Assembly (NCBI GenBank): GCA_963971405.1
Contig: OZ020489.1
Location: forward strand, 38,971,865-39,035,864
Direction of reading: 5' to 3'
DNA: 64,000 bases
From: Psococerastis gibbosa
Taxonomy: Eukaryota; Arthropoda; Insecta; Psocodea; Psocidae
Shown: in pieces, positions 1 through 51,018 of the stretch
Layout of the letters: each line of letters opens with the position of its first letter
Position numbering within the stretch: position 1 is the first letter of the stretch
Translations under genes and position numbers: made by a program
The notes under the pieces: model-generated
Database searches by the model: none
The model's input: the letters and a program-made list of their open reading frames with translations, nothing else
Told to the model about the DNA's origin: nothing

Positions 1-640
1 AAAAGTACAATATAATACACGTAAGTGTTTTCTTCTTATTTGTCGTATGGTCATATGACGAATAAACGCGTAATGAAATGCGAAAGGGTAATTATAATAG
101 TATAATTTAGAATTTAGAGAGGTATATTTATTTGTCTGAAGACAATAACAAGTTCATTTAAAGAACTAAAAGAAGAAAATTACTTTATTAGTTCGAACAC
201 TGCTGTATACTTTTACAACATGCGCGCGTGAAACGATGAATACCAATTGCTGTTGTCTCGTTGGTCCATAGTTGGATTGCTTTATTTGCTTTACAATTAG
301 TTCTTTTTTAAAAATTGGATTAAAACTGACGTTTTAAAAAGTTTGTTTTAAGATAACCTACAGTGTTATTTAATAATAGCCTATAGCCTAGGCAACTTGT
401 AATCGATTTTTTCAGTAAGTAAATCGCAAGCATTGTCAAGGCCGTAACCGGCGGGGGGGAGGGTTCATGGGGGTTCATTCACTCACAGTAACTCGTTTCA
501 GACTCGTACAGAAAACACAGAAAACAACGCACATTACCATTTGCATAATGTAGCTGAACATCAAAGCATAATTTAATTAATAAAATGAAATAATATAACC
601 CTACTTTGACTGATGAAACCAGTTAGGATTTCACACCGAC
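1..640. other. No gene seen
   Basis: AT-rich. A small G-run block with caaggccgtaaccggcggg at 438-470 is a relic of the G-run foldback family. Nothing else is supported. Confidence 0.6.
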
Positions 641-649
641 GTTGACTCA

Positions 650-970
650 AGCTATGGAAAACAAAATCAGTGCGCTTAAAATGTATACAGACGAATACTG
701 TGCATATCTTGAAGAGATCGTGCCGATAATGCCAAGGTCCGGATACAGAAGCAAAGTTGCTACTGACGGTTAAGAAACGGAAACTAACATACTTCAGGAA
801 AGTGATATGGAAAGATAAATATCGTATTCTACATGTAATCCATGGGAAGACAGAAGACTGAGGACGTTCGGCAGAAGAAGAAGTACCTTCTGGTTGAAAA
901 ACCTGAGGTAGTGGTTAATGACTTCCCTTTACAGCGTAGCAGAGTACTGTCAATAGTGGTGAATAGGATA
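650..970 (+). mobile_element. LINE 3' coding fragment
   Basis: Translated pieces in shifting frames (RKLTYFRKVIWKDKYRI, then GRRRSTFWLKNLR) match the C-terminal tail after the reverse transcriptase of common animal LINEs. There are several frame breaks and no intact ORF. Confidence 0.6.
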
Positions 971-1020
971 ATGGTGGTGAATCGGATCAAAACTTACATT
1001 TTGTATTTGTATGGTTCTAA

Positions 1021-1400
1021 GGCGCCCATTCCACCGACCGGCTAGGGCTATTTACAAAAACGGTGATGTGATAGCAGATATTAAAGACTTAGGCGAGGGC
1101 TCCACCGAAGTCGTATTGCAGAATTGACGGAAATGTTTATTTTCCTCTATGCCATAGTTAAAATTGATCAATGATCCTACACTAAAATCACAAACAAACT
1201 AAAATTAAAAAATGGTGTCATGGGATATGTTAAGTACAAACATTTTAATAGATTTCTATAAAAAGAAATATTCAAATTTCCGTCAATGTCATTTGCATTC
1301 TGCAATGCGAGGTCGGTGGAAACGCCACCTAAGTCTTGAATGTCTGCTACCACGTCACCGTTTTTGTAAATAGCCCTAGCCGGTCGGTGGAATGGGCGCC
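1021..1400. mobile_element. Foldback element H1, copy 1
   Basis: Begins GGCGCCCATTCCACCGACC and ends with its inverted complement, flanked by TAA on both sides. The arms stay complementary for over 100 bp each and include the core gacgtggtagcagacatt (slightly changed in the left arm). Length 380 bp. The TAA duplication and the GGC ends suggest a PIF/Harbinger-type MITE. Confidence 0.85.
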
Positions 1401-1546
1401 TAAGCACCAAGGCTATAACTAGAAATTCTGAGAGGGGGGTTCAGTCGAAATTACTTTTAGTTAGTTTTAGTGTTAGTTTAAGTAGTTTAGTGCTACCCTC
1501 GCATGCCCCTATTCACCGCCATTGACGGTGTTCATAATATTGTCAA

Positions 1547-1690
1547 GTATTATTATTGTTTTCCAATTTATACGTCGTATAAGGAAAGCTTCTTTCGTCG
1601 AAATTTTCGATTTCGGGATTTTAGTGGATTTACACGTTTTGACGTCCCAGGAACCAAAAAATTTAGTTTTTACAAAATGTCTGACTGCCC
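1547..1690 (+). mobile_element. Family A element, 5' fragment
   Basis: Matches the left end of family A (ttccaatttatacg, then cgaaattttcgattt, cccaggaaccaaaaa and tacaaaatgtctg) and then stops. Confidence 0.7.
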
Positions 1691-1699
1691 CCTACTCAC

Positions 1700-2750
1700 T
1701 ACCGTATTCATAGTAGCAAGGTAGTCTCCAAGATCCAAACTACCATGATGATTGGCAATCTTAACTAGAAGAGGCATATGAAGAATAAGAAGAAAATACA
1801 AACTAGTGTTCTAATTGTACCTTCTTAGTTCTTAAATAATTTAACAATTTGGATCTTAAAGCACAACCATCATCTTTATTTTAAAATAAGCCATCAATTA
1901 ATCACTTAATACAAGCAGTTAAAAAAATAATAAATGACAGGAATTGAAGTGCAGTATTATGCTGAATTAACGACTTTTAAGCATCAAATGATAAATTAAT
2001 CTTGTCACAGCTTAAATTGAAAGGATCAATTAGTTTAATTGAAAAGTTAAAATGAATGAGATCGTTAGCCCCCTTTTGTCAATGGCTCAGTAAAACGCCA
2101 CAGGTGTTGCCGCTATCTTTTCCCTTATCTTTACGCAATGTTGCCGCCATTCACAGTGGAATAATTTAATTTCGTCTGAATGCTTTTTCAGCAAGCGTCG
2201 GTAGGAAATTTACTTACAATTGCTGAATTGTATAGCTTCGTTATCACTAATTTCAATCTTCACTATATATACAGTGGCGGATTTGGCTTTGTGCGGATAT
2301 AAGCACTGCCCTCGTCGCGGACATTAACAAATATTGTATGTATAGTGGACTCCTGAGCACGCTGACTGAGCTGCGTTCAGGAAAAGTACAGGGGTAAAAT
2401 TTCAGAGAATTTATAAAGCCTTTAAAAATAAAAAGCAATTACAAAACCATTTTATAAGACGCGGCCGTGACCTGTCCTGTGCCCGGGAAGAGGCTCGGTG
2501 CTATATTTCTTAAAGTAACTGTTTAAAATGCCGAAAAAAAACATCGCTCTATCAAAGCATCATTATACATAAATTTTTGCTCTCGCATCTGGAATATTAT
2601 AATTATGTACGGGAAAGAATTTTTCTTAAAAACGTTTTTCTTTTTCTGTCGTCAAAACAAGTGACTTAAGAAAATGGAATATGTGGCAGATATTATTTCG
2701 CCTATAGGCCTGTAGCGTAATTTTAAATAAATAAATTTTGACTATTTGCT
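1700..2750. other. No gene seen
   Basis: AT-rich intergenic sequence. Apart from the short repeat at 2,274, no conserved frame or repeat was recognised. Confidence 0.6.
2274..2350 (+). repeat. Short dispersed repeat shared with 58,962-59,044
   Basis: The two loci share the order ggcggatttggctttgtgcg, gatataagcactgccc, tcgtcgcg and acattaa, about 80 bp, with some 15 percent difference. Family unknown. Confidence 0.6.
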
Positions 2751-2754
2751 ATAT

Positions 2755-2925
2755 TACTAGGCCAACGTAGCGGAGTTAGGGCTATAAACTAGGAAGACCC
2801 AAGACCGCCTGCTTTACATGCCTTCCGAAGCATAGCCAGAAAATGTACTAAGTGTGGGAACCGAACCAACAACCTTTCGGGTGAAAGTTGGAGTCTATAC
2901 CACTACTCAACATGACCTGTATATT
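2755..2925 (-). mobile_element. tRNA-derived SINE D, copy 1
   Basis: On the minus strand it shows the family D body: tttcacccgaaaggttgttg, ggttcggttcccaca (B-box like), catgtaaagcaggcggtc and gccctaactccgct. See the copies at 38,155, 39,785 and 57,395. Confidence 0.7.
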
Positions 2926-3564
2926 ATAGTGCGGAAAAAACACAGTAGCCAGTTACCTGACTTTGACACGGCTATTATTGGAAAACAACGCAGGGTTGAA
3001 CCATACGTCATTGCAGAAAAATCACAGTAAGTTGACTGAAGCATACTATGCAAGCGTTACGCGCATAACAGCCATCTTACAAGTTCCTTACGGTAATTAC
3101 TTAAACCACATAATTCCAAAATTGGCGAAAATGAGATTTTGATATCCACATGTTCGGAAAAAAATTTCATTTCAACTGACAAAACACTTACATCAAGAAA
3201 AATTTATTTATTTGCGTAGTTATAGCCAATATAGAAAATACAGAAAATATAGGGATTCAATACATTTTAAATTGTTTTTTTTCTCTCCTGAAATGTTGCG
3301 AGTTTGGATTTATGTGATTTATGAGTTAGGGTATGGGAATTATGATAGTTACATGCGATGCAAATTTTTGAATATCATACGTAGGCCTACTGTCTGTCCA
3401 CTGATATGCTAAGATCACTGAATTTCAAATATATAAAAAACACCAGGGGCTGCCGCAAATTATGTGCCCTCACTTCCTTCTTCCATTTTACGATACCTAT
3501 CATGAAATTATCAATTTGGCCGAATAAAGAATGGCAGTCCATTCAAAATTCAAAAGTATTAATA

Positions 3565-4038
3565 AAGAACCGGTCCGAGTTTACTCGAACATGCTTTCCA
3601 ATATATCATGCAAGTAGTAGCTAGAGAAAACGAGTAATTTTATGGTAAATAATTTTCCTATAGTTAAATTTCGGGCATCTCGGCGACTACAATATATGTG
3701 AATTTAAAAGAAATCGTTGGAGCCGTTTTGGATAAATAATTTTTTTAAACGTTTTTTTGGAGTTTTTCGAAAATAAAACCCCCCCAAATGGAGATAGCCC
3801 AAAATAAAAAAAAATTGTCCCGAGATATAATTTTTGTGAATCTACATGCCGTATTTCAACAAAATCGACCGAGTAGTTTGCCCGGAAATCGACGCGCAGA
3901 CAGACAAACAGAGCGACAGACCGACAGACAGACATTTCGTAAAAACCACTTTTTTGGGTTCCTGGGACCTCAATACGTGTAAAATTTGGACCATCACAAA
4001 GCTTTCCTTATAGCCTACTACGTATAAATTGGAAAGCA
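3565..4038 (-). mobile_element. Family A element, internally deleted, minus strand
   Basis: Starts aaccggtccgagtttactcg and ends tataaattggaaagca, the two family A ends reversed. About 470 bp against 850-970 bp in fuller copies, with the middle missing. Confidence 0.8.
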
Positions 4039-4691
4039 AAAAATTTCTATATTGGAGGAGTTTTCTTGGTTTTCGCATTTTGCCGTGGATGCTCTAGCAG
4101 AAAATCAGACTTGACATTTTCATTAAAAATATGTAAATACTAACACATAATAATCTCCACACAATACCTGACAATATTCTTTGTCCAATGAATATTAAGA
4201 TATCTGGGAGACTTATTTTTTGCTTGGAGTTGAATTTTCAAATCTGCAGACATAGGTCTATATAGACTTAGCCGCTATAAGTTATACAATGAAAAAGGTA
4301 TTAGTAACTAAGATGGTACCTAATATAATGTGTCAATTGTCAACCATTGGCGTGAAAGGTTTAAATTTTGATGTTGGGCAAGACCGTGCCCAGGTTCTTG
4401 TTTCGGAGGGGGTCCAAATTTTTTTACTTTTTTTATTAATGAAAGTCCATTCTATCCAGTGTAAAGCCCTTTTATTTCGGAGGGGGCCCGGACCTTTGGA
4501 CCACCCCCCTGATGTTGGGCATTCCTTAAGAACCTTTCTCTGTTTCCTGTCTGCTTTGAATAGAAGGGGCACCAGACCGTTGATGCGTTCTTCAATCTAC
4601 TCCTTACTACAGCAATTTAAAAGTAAGCAACAGTCGATCAATCAGTGAAGCTAGAGGTGACTCGCCTTATGAAGCCAGATAATTGAATATT

Positions 4692-5079
4692 TTAAGAGGA
4701 TAAGACACCCCAAAATAATTTTCATTTTTTATTTCATTAACTCAGTAAGTTATGAAAAATTTGGCTCATTTAGGTTGTAGAAGACTACTTCGTGCATCAT
4801 ATAAACGGGTATTTTTACTTTCAGGTTTTGTAGTTTTTCCAAAAATCCCAGATTACTTAGGCCCTAAAATTTTAATCCTCACTGGTTTTTATGAAAAAAC
4901 TAAGGTACAAAAATTTAATAATTCCCGTTATACAGGTATGATGCATGAAGTAGTCTTCTACAACTTACATCAGCCAATTCTTTAATAGCTTCCTTTGTTA
5001 AAAAAGTCAATAAAAAAGTCAATAAAAACAACAAATATTAGGATGCTGCTTTCCTACGTACGATAGCTTGTCCTCTTAA
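4692..5079. mobile_element. Foldback element, 388 bp
   Basis: Ends TTAAGAGGATAAG and CTTGTCCTCTTAA. Inner arms around gttgtagaagactacttc and its complement (4,775-4,815 against 4,935-4,975) form a long hairpin. A worn relative is at about 49,310-49,680. It has no coding capacity. Confidence 0.75.
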
Positions 5080-5089
5080 TAATGTCGGA

Positions 5090-7725
5090 GTGTATGATTA
5101 ACAAATACGGGTTGCGGTCCAAGAATATTACTAAGTCCGTTATTACATTTAATTTTTCCTGAACCATAGCATTTATCTTGTAAGTAAATGTAAAATTGCG
5201 TGTTTTTCTGGATAACGTGATGTTATAACATTTTTTACCATTAATGGTAGATAATTTGCAATAATATGAATTCCTAGACAGAAAATGCTTCTACTGGCAG
5301 GGGTTGATTGACCTTTTAGGATGGTGCAAATTACCCGTGGCTTACTCAGGAATGCAACTATAATTAATTACTTCCGCAGCGATCTTAATTTTGCTTAAGT
5401 TTGCCAATAATTCCTCACTGACTGGCTGTCTTAATGAAAATTAAGGCTTAGGTCAAAGCGAGAGGCAGTTTTGGAATTCAAGTATTTCTCAGGGAGGTAA
5501 CTTCACCGTTGCGTCCTTTGTGGATTAATTGTAAGAGTGGGCCGAAAGGCCCAAAAGTCGCCTATATGGAAAATAAAGACAATTTTCTTTCTTTTCTTTC
5601 TTTCTTTGTGGCCTAATGGAAACGGGCAAATTAGAGTTGATTCTATAAGTGTCGTTACGACCACTCTTGGTAAATGTTACCCGAGGTTGTTAGAGCAAAG
5701 TGAAAAAACGGCGTGGCTCGGCAACCCCTTTGCGTACCGGCAGAGGATATTCTTCTGAATTTTTTACAATGGTCCACTCGCCTATAATTTTGGTTATTTC
5801 ACAAGAATATGTACAGTTAGGTGTAAAAGCTGTATCTACATTATTATTTTTTCAATAATAACTTTATTATTATTATTAAAATGGTTGGTCAATGGGTGGG
5901 AATAATAATAAAATCAGACTATTAATATTAAAAATAAAATAAAATAAATAAATAAATAAAAACTACAATAAATAAGTAAATAAAACAAACAGTATAAATA
6001 AATAACAAAAATAATATGGTGAAGCCTTGTTTAGCAGCACTGTATGAGCCTTTCGTCCCAATTAAGCGCTTGCTTGGTGTGGCGGTACCACACGCCTTCG
6101 TTAGGTTTAATTAGTGGACTGTATATGAAAGTAATATTGAGATGAACCTACCTTATTTGGTCCGCGGCGTCTTGACAGTTGACCATGTGTAATGTGTAAG
6201 TGTAAGGTGTGGGTGTCTCACCGCCGCGTATTGGAGGGATACTGAAGAGCCTGAGGACTGATGGGGTTGGGTGAGAAACCTATTGAATACCCCAGCCCAG
6301 GCAGGGGCGGATTAGGGTGAAACCATTAAACTTGGGGATGCGGGATGTTATTATTATGTAACTTATTATAATATTATGCTATTATTATGTAAGTATGTAA
6401 GTTATTGTATATTGTAAATATATGCTCCTTGTCCAGGGGCTACTGGACAAGGAAAAGAAAAAAAAATATTTCAATCATAATTAGGCACATTCTCCGGTTG
6501 TGAGCCATCACAGAGCTTCCGCGTCAAAATCACTTTCTCTGGTCCAAAACCTCCGAATGTAATAAAAGTACCAAAAGCTGAAATTTCCAAGCTTTTCCTT
6601 CAACCAAGCACAATGGAAAATAAAATAAAATTGGCGTGGAGAACAATTTTGAGCTTTCTACTACAAAACCCTGTGGTTTGCTTAGTGATTTTGTTCAAGA
6701 TCACAAACACCAAAGCATTCCAGACTAAATCTAAATGTTGGACTCAGCTTTGGGAGAACCTCAGAAAACCTAACCGTGTTTAGTTTATTAATCTGTTTTG
6801 ATACAATAACGTACTCTCGTCAAATATCAAGCGTCATCATCCCTTGTGAATTGCCGAATGTTTTCCCTTTCAAAGTCACCCTATTTAGAGACATTTTCGG
6901 ATTTGTAAGCAAAAGCTTCAAATTCCGAGGCATTCCCGCAGCTAAATACCGGAATACTTAGCTTAATTCTTCAATCTTCTCTTACAAAGCAGCAGGTAAC
7001 TAGCACTTAAGATTTAGGAAGGGCGTTGTCTTAATGCCTTTACAAAATAAGTGAACCTAATATATTGTTAATATAAACTGCAATACCGTAGGTATATGAT
7101 TATACAGGAAATTGAAAAATGCCGGTTCTTTTTAAGTTTAAAATGTAGCACAAAAGCCAATTAAAAATAATCAGTAGGCCCAAAAAAGATCGTATTAGGG
7201 GTATTCACTGTGTTGGGTTAGCCCTAAGGGAGAGTAGGAAACTGATGAGGGAAAATAGGAAAGTAGAACTCCAGTTTTTTTAACGTAGAAAAATATTGCC
7301 ATAAGAAAACGTGTTTCCAAACATTCCCATTTTACCCAACTACTAGGTTGGATGGGTAAATTGCACTTGGGGAATACGAAAACGGCCATATTTGTTGTTG
7401 TTTTGCTTTTGAAATTTACTTTTTATTTTTATTTAATTTATAAAATGAGCTCTGCGACTGAAATTAATAAAAAAAACAACGAAAGGAAAAATGTGGCAAG
7501 AGGTGGACTACAGCAGATGTTCATAACTCATAAGTTAATATAGGTAAAGGCAAAAAACTTTGGAGGTAAGTTAGGTTATGTTTTTATTTTGCTATGGTTG
7601 GCTGAGGACATTTTCACGCCGAGCTATTTCTCTATTTTCCCATTTTCCCTTTATCCTTTTTCTATCAACACAGTGAATACTCCTATTATGTAGCTAAAAA
7701 CACAACAAATGGTAGACCATTTCAT
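5090..7725. other. Mostly featureless intergenic DNA
   Basis: Holds the possible LINE 3' UTR at 6,030-6,475, a CTTT microsatellite at about 5,581-5,607 after a small gggcc hairpin, and A/T-rich simple repeats at 5,925-6,015. No frame with family resemblance. Confidence 0.55.
6030..6475 (+). mobile_element. Possible LINE 3' UTR
   Basis: A GC-richer stretch runs into TTATTATTATG repeats, then a perfect hairpin (ccttgtcc, loop, ggacaagg) and an A-rich tail at about 6,455-6,468. The layout resembles the 3' end of a LINE. No protein similarity was seen. Confidence 0.35.
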
Positions 7726-7729
7726 CACT

Positions 7730-8321
7730 CCAGCAGCCCGATCATGGCGATTGGGGATTATTATAATACCGGGGTTTATTCAATTGTTTTATACAAATGA
7801 GTGCAAAATGCGCGGGAAATTCAAATTGATGAATTAATATTGTTGGTGAGTTTTCAATTTTTTCTCCCTTAGATGTAGACACATTACATTCTTATTATTT
7901 TCAAAATTCTTCCTGTACATTTTAATGTTTATTAGTATTTCCTTCAATTATTAAACAATTCCACCATTCACTTTGTATTCTAATAATTTATTATTAGAGT
8001 GGCGAGAAATGCGTCTAACTTCCATAAATTGCTTAGAAACCATCTCGCAGAGAAAGCTTTCTACACTGTCACTGAGGTACTAGCACAATGACAATGACAG
8101 AACTACCTGATTTTGACGATATTTTGACGATTTTACTTTATACTTTCTTGTCAATTACTTGTTGATTACTTGTATTGTATAATTTAACAGAAATATATAT
8201 TTATTAATTATTTATTTATTTGAATATTTTAATACCGTCACGTGGTACTTACTACTGCGGCAATAAAAAGTATTCCCCGGTATTATATAATAATACCAAA
8301 TCGCCATAATAGGGCTGCTGT
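7730..8321. mobile_element. Foldback element split by a LINE 3' end
   Basis: The left arm cagcagcccgatcatggcga with ttataataccgggg pairs with the right arm tattccccggtattat and tcgccataatagggctgctg. The same arms occur at 29,622-29,815, where the element is only ~190 bp. The extra length here is a LINE at about 8,002-8,215. Confidence 0.75.
8002..8215 (+). mobile_element. LINE 3' end (jockey-like)
   Basis: Matches 54,915-55,100: a C-terminal stretch (VARNA, then KLLRNHLAEKAFYTVTE), a stop, and a 3' UTR ending in TTGTATTGTATAA and A-rich sequence. It is 5' truncated and sits inside a foldback element. Confidence 0.75.
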
Positions 8322-8569
8322 AACATAAAAAAGTTACATTCAACAATGGCTAACCATTTCATATCACATTACACTCTTCTCTAATGATACTCCTTTATGA
8401 TACCTAATTAATTATGCCCCGTCTCGTCTTCTTTCTCCGATTTAATATAAAACACGTGATAAACGAGGGATGAAAATATTTCTTTCTCTAATATTTCCAA
8501 CCCGGTATCAGCGTTTTTCCACGGCGGCTTTATTCTATATACAACTGTTTATCTCTTTCGTTTTTCCAG

Positions 8570-47371
<38,802 letters not shown>

Positions 47372-47588
47372 AAATTCAAAAGACAACATGTGGAGGTGTT
47401 CCCTGGGAATCGATGCTTTCATTATTCAAGTATGTCTTTTTAATTCGAAATTCAAAATAGTACTTTATGGGAAGTTCCCGATCTGGTAGTCTGCGGACTC
47501 TATTTTCCGCAAAAAATTATATGGGCTCCATTTGTCATTAATTTGGACAAGCAACAGTTTGCCCGTTCTGATTGTTTTCTGATATTAT

Positions 47589-47684
47589 CTGCCGTGCCCA
47601 GTGGGGTGGTCCATGGAGTCCGGCCCCCCCCCCACAAATAAATCTCCCCCCCCCCCCCGAAATCAGAACCTGGGCACGGCCTTG
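47589..47684. mobile_element. Short G-run/C-run foldback
   Basis: Starts ctgccgtgcccag and ends cctgggcacggccttg, with two C-runs (about 47,626-47,634 and 47,647-47,659). An internally shortened relative of 41,728-41,898. Confidence 0.7.
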
Positions 47685-47948
47685 TTATCTAACATGTACT
47701 TGATGAATGAGACCACTGTTCATGGCATTGGGTTCTCAACAATGTCGCTCATTGCTACGTCAGGAAGTCAGGAATTCCAAAATGAAACACTGTGATGCTG
47801 CAAATTGAACTATATGCAAACTGAACTATGCAGGTACTATAGTGTTGTAAATTCAATTAATTTCAGTTGCTGTATCTAATTAACCTGAAGTTGATGGCGT
47901 TAAGGCTAAGATCTCTGCGAGAAATTATAGTATAGCGTCGACCTTTAA

Positions 47949-48348
47949 GGCGCCCATTCCACCGACCGGATAGGGCTATTTACAAAAACGGTGACGTGGT
48001 AGCAGACATTCAAGACTTAGGTGGCGTTTCCACCGATCTCGCATTGCAGAATGCAAATGACATTGACGGAAATTAGAATTTTTCTTTTTATAGAAGTCTA
48101 TTAAAATGTTTGTAATTAACATATCCAATGACGCCATTTTTTAATTTTAGTTTGTTTGTTTGTGATTTTACTGTATGATCATTGATCAATTTTAACTATG
48201 GCATAGAGAAAAACAAACATTTCCGTCAATGTCATTTGATTTGCATTCTGCAAAGCGAGATCGGAGGAAATGCCACCAATGTCTTGAATGTCTGCTACCA
48301 CGTCACCGTTTTTGTAAATAGCCCTAGCCGGTCGGTGGAATGGGTGCC
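47949..48348. mobile_element. Foldback element H1, copy 2
   Basis: Starts ggcgcccattccaccgaccg, is flanked by TAA on both sides and is 400 bp long. It has the core motif and the internal ttgatcaa palindrome region shared with the other H1 copies. Confidence 0.87.
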
Positions 48349-48392
48349 TAAGAGGTAACTGGAGCAGAAACACTTAGAAGTACACACAAAAA

Positions 48393-49255
48393 ACGGCTAT
48401 TCCACTTGTCAGTTTTTCTTTCTTTGTGCATTAAAAATTGACAAGATTTTTGTTTTAAGGCGGGGTTTCCACATACGTCAATCTTCTTCTTCTTCTTCCG
48501 GCTCTACAGCCCTTGGTGGGCTTTGGCCTGCTCGACAACACTCCTCCATTCTTCTCGGTTTCGCACAACGCTCCACCATCTGGAGACTCCCAACTCGCGA
48601 AGGTCATTCTCTAACTCGTCCTTCCAGCGGTTTCTTGGCCGTCCTGGCAGTCGTCTTCCCGTCATGCTTGCTTTGTACATTTTTCGTGGCATGCGTTCTT
48701 CAGACATCCTTACAACGTGTCCCAGCCACCTTAATCGTTGTGCTTTAATGAACCTTACTATGTCTTCTCCGTTGAGAGCGGCGTCGATTTCAGCGTTGTT
48801 TCTTATACGCCATTCTCCGTACTCGTAAAGGGGTCCATATATCCTCCTTATTATCTTTCTTTCGAGTACACGTAGTTTGTTGGCATCGTTTACAGTGAGA
48901 TTCCAGGTTTCCGATCCGTATGTTGCAACTGGTCTTATAAGGGTTTTGTATATTCGTAGTTTTGTGGCTCTAGAGATAAGTCTTGACTTGAGCAATTTTA
49001 GGTTGGCAAAATATGCTCTATTGGCTGATGTTATTCTTCTGTCTATCTCTGCGCTAGTTTTGTTGTGATTGTTTACTTCTGCAACAAGGTAGATGAAGCT
49101 CTTTACATTCTCGAAAGCCATGTAAAGAGCTTCATCTACCTTGGTGCAGAAGTAAACATACGTGGTAGCAGAATGTTTAGTATTTCTTTATAATGTCTGC
49201 TAAAACGTCAATTTCACATTTCTCATTGACCATTGACGTATGTGGAAACCCCGCC
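48393..49255. mobile_element. Foldback H2 with remains of its outer element, split by a LINE
   Basis: 48,393-48,458 matches the left arm of the outer foldback at 53,065. 48,459 onward is inner H2 (ggcggggtttccacatacgt), interrupted at about 48,482, and it resumes at about 49,158 to end at ...atgtggaaaccccgcc (49,255), flanked by TAA. The outer right arm is not found. Confidence 0.78.
48482..49120 (-). mobile_element. LINE 3' half-kilobase with intact C-terminal frame
   Basis: A single minus-strand frame of about 200 codons reads FIYLVAEVNNHNKTSAEI, LRIYKTLIRPVATYGSETW, RLRWLGHVVRMSEERMP and GRRLPGRPRNRWKDELE. This is the end of a LINE reverse transcriptase plus tail (jockey/RTE-type; clade not settled). 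The 3' tail is (GAA)n at 48,482-48,497. It is 5' truncated but otherwise little damaged, so probably young. Confidence 0.9.
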
Positions 49256-49259
49256 TAAG

Positions 49260-50040
49260 GAGACTATTATATAATTAACTTATCTATTACTAAAGTTGTA
49301 GATCTTCTTATTACCTACCTTTTTGCTATTTGATGTTTTCCCATAGGACTTGTAGTTTTGTCGGAAATGAAGATGTACCTTATTTCACCCTTAAAAACCA
49401 CCCCCACCTGCTTTCCGAACTCAGATCGCCCGTATTTTATTTTTCCTTTAATGTCTGTCATATTATCTTCCATATTCAATGGGTTTCATTCTACTTTAAT
49501 TTAATGTCCTAAAAAAATTATCTACCCTGGGCTATACCTTCCTACAATTTCGAAAATTAAAAATACCTTATTATATGATGCATGAAGTAGTCTTCTACAA
49601 CTTAAATGAGCTAAATCTTTAATAACTTGCTTAGTTATTAAATAAAAAAATAACAAGTATTAAATTCTCTTAAAAAATAGCAATTTAAAACAGAGGGAAC
49701 AAGGAAAAAGAAATGTAAGGCGGTACAAAGTTACGGGTCCACTAGTATCCAATATAGTTCACAAATCAATTAAAAATTAAAATTACAGAGAAAGCTCTAG
49801 AGTAATATCAGACTAAAATTTTCAAATGTATTCATTCGGTCAAGACTTCAATAATTGAAGCATATTTAATTGCTATGACGAACAGATAGGCACTGGGTGT
49901 GGGAAGACTGTAATAAAAAATTCTCTCAGCGCGGCAAATATGGACCTGTTTTCAACCTTCATTTCCTATCCTCTACATTTTTAAGGGCTATTTTAGGGAC
50001 AGTTGGCTAATATTTTTTTAATACTGTCTGTCTCACCTAG
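49260..50040. other. Intergenic, mostly featureless
   Basis: About 49,560-49,680 resembles the right arm of the foldback at 4,692-5,079 (gatgcatgaagtagtcttct). The rest is unassigned. Confidence 0.55.
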
Positions 50041-50044
50041 ACTT

Positions 50045-50452
50045 CTTCTTGCCATCATCAAATTTTCGTTATTGTTATTGTTCTTGTTGTTCTTCTTATT
50101 ATTCTATTACTACTATTTCTTCTTCTTCTACTACTTCTTCATTTTCTTCTTCTTCATCTTTCTCTACTACTTCTTCTTATTCTTCGTCTTATTTTTCTTC
50201 TTCTTTCTTTGCTACTTTTTCTTTTTCTTCTTCTTCATCTTCCTCTACTACTTCTTCTTCTTCTTCGTCTTATTTTTCTTCTTCTTTCTTTGCTACTTTT
50301 TCTTTTTCTTCTTCTTCATCTTCCTCTACTACTTCTTCTTCTTCGTCTTATTTTTCTTCTTCTTTCTTTGCTACTTTTTCTTTTTCATCTTCTTCATCTT
50401 CCTCTACTACTACTTCTTCTTCTTCTTCAACTACTTCTTCTTCTCCCTTTTA
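50045..50452. repeat. Polypyrimidine tract, expanded LINE tail
   Basis: About 400 bp of TTC-rich sequence includes three to four longer units of ~78-95 bp (tttctttgctactttttc within each). It directly precedes cggctctgcagcccat (50,454-50,490), the first bases after the tail of the LINE at 48,482, so it is best read as a grown (GAA)n tail. The Phe/Tyr- and Ser-rich open frames across it are artefacts. Confidence 0.85.
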
Positions 50453-51018
50453 AGCGGCTCTGCAGCCCATACTGGGCTTTGGCTTGCTCTACTTGTCAAA
50501 ACAATTTCCAATTCCAACTCTATATTGTATAAATATTATTGATTTTATGGGCGTAGACCTGCATGTAGTGTGGTCCATTGAACCAGGCCTGCAAACGACC
50601 CGGTCGGTTTTTGGAAATTATTGGTACTGTTTCTCAGTGCATTTCTAGCCATAGGTAAACTGGATGACTCATTGATGTCAACCCACACCGAGTACACGTG
50701 CTAATGGACATGCTTACCATTGAAAGTAACAGGTGTTATCTCGATATGCTATATATGCTGGGAACGAGTCTAAAAAATTCCGATAATAATAATAATAATT
50801 ACCTGAATGTAGTTTTTATGAATCTAGACTCATTGGACACCCTTGTCCCATGCCAACGACCCCATTTCGGACATGATTTATATTGTTTCGGTAAGAATTT
50901 TAGACCATTGGCAAATCGGTATACTTCGTCGGCCTACACCGGCTACCTACAAGCGATAATGGGCAAACTTTGACAAGCTTACCATTGGCGCAGAATAATA
51001 GGTGGAAAACATGACTTA

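Noticed and set aside
4289-4648. 119-codon plus-strand frame
   Set aside because: It runs through a G-rich foldback-type block and is also open on the opposite strand; it has no protein-like conservation signal.
50003-50542. Long Phe/Tyr-rich and Ser-rich open frames
   Set aside because: They come from the TTC-rich tract and have no other sequence character.
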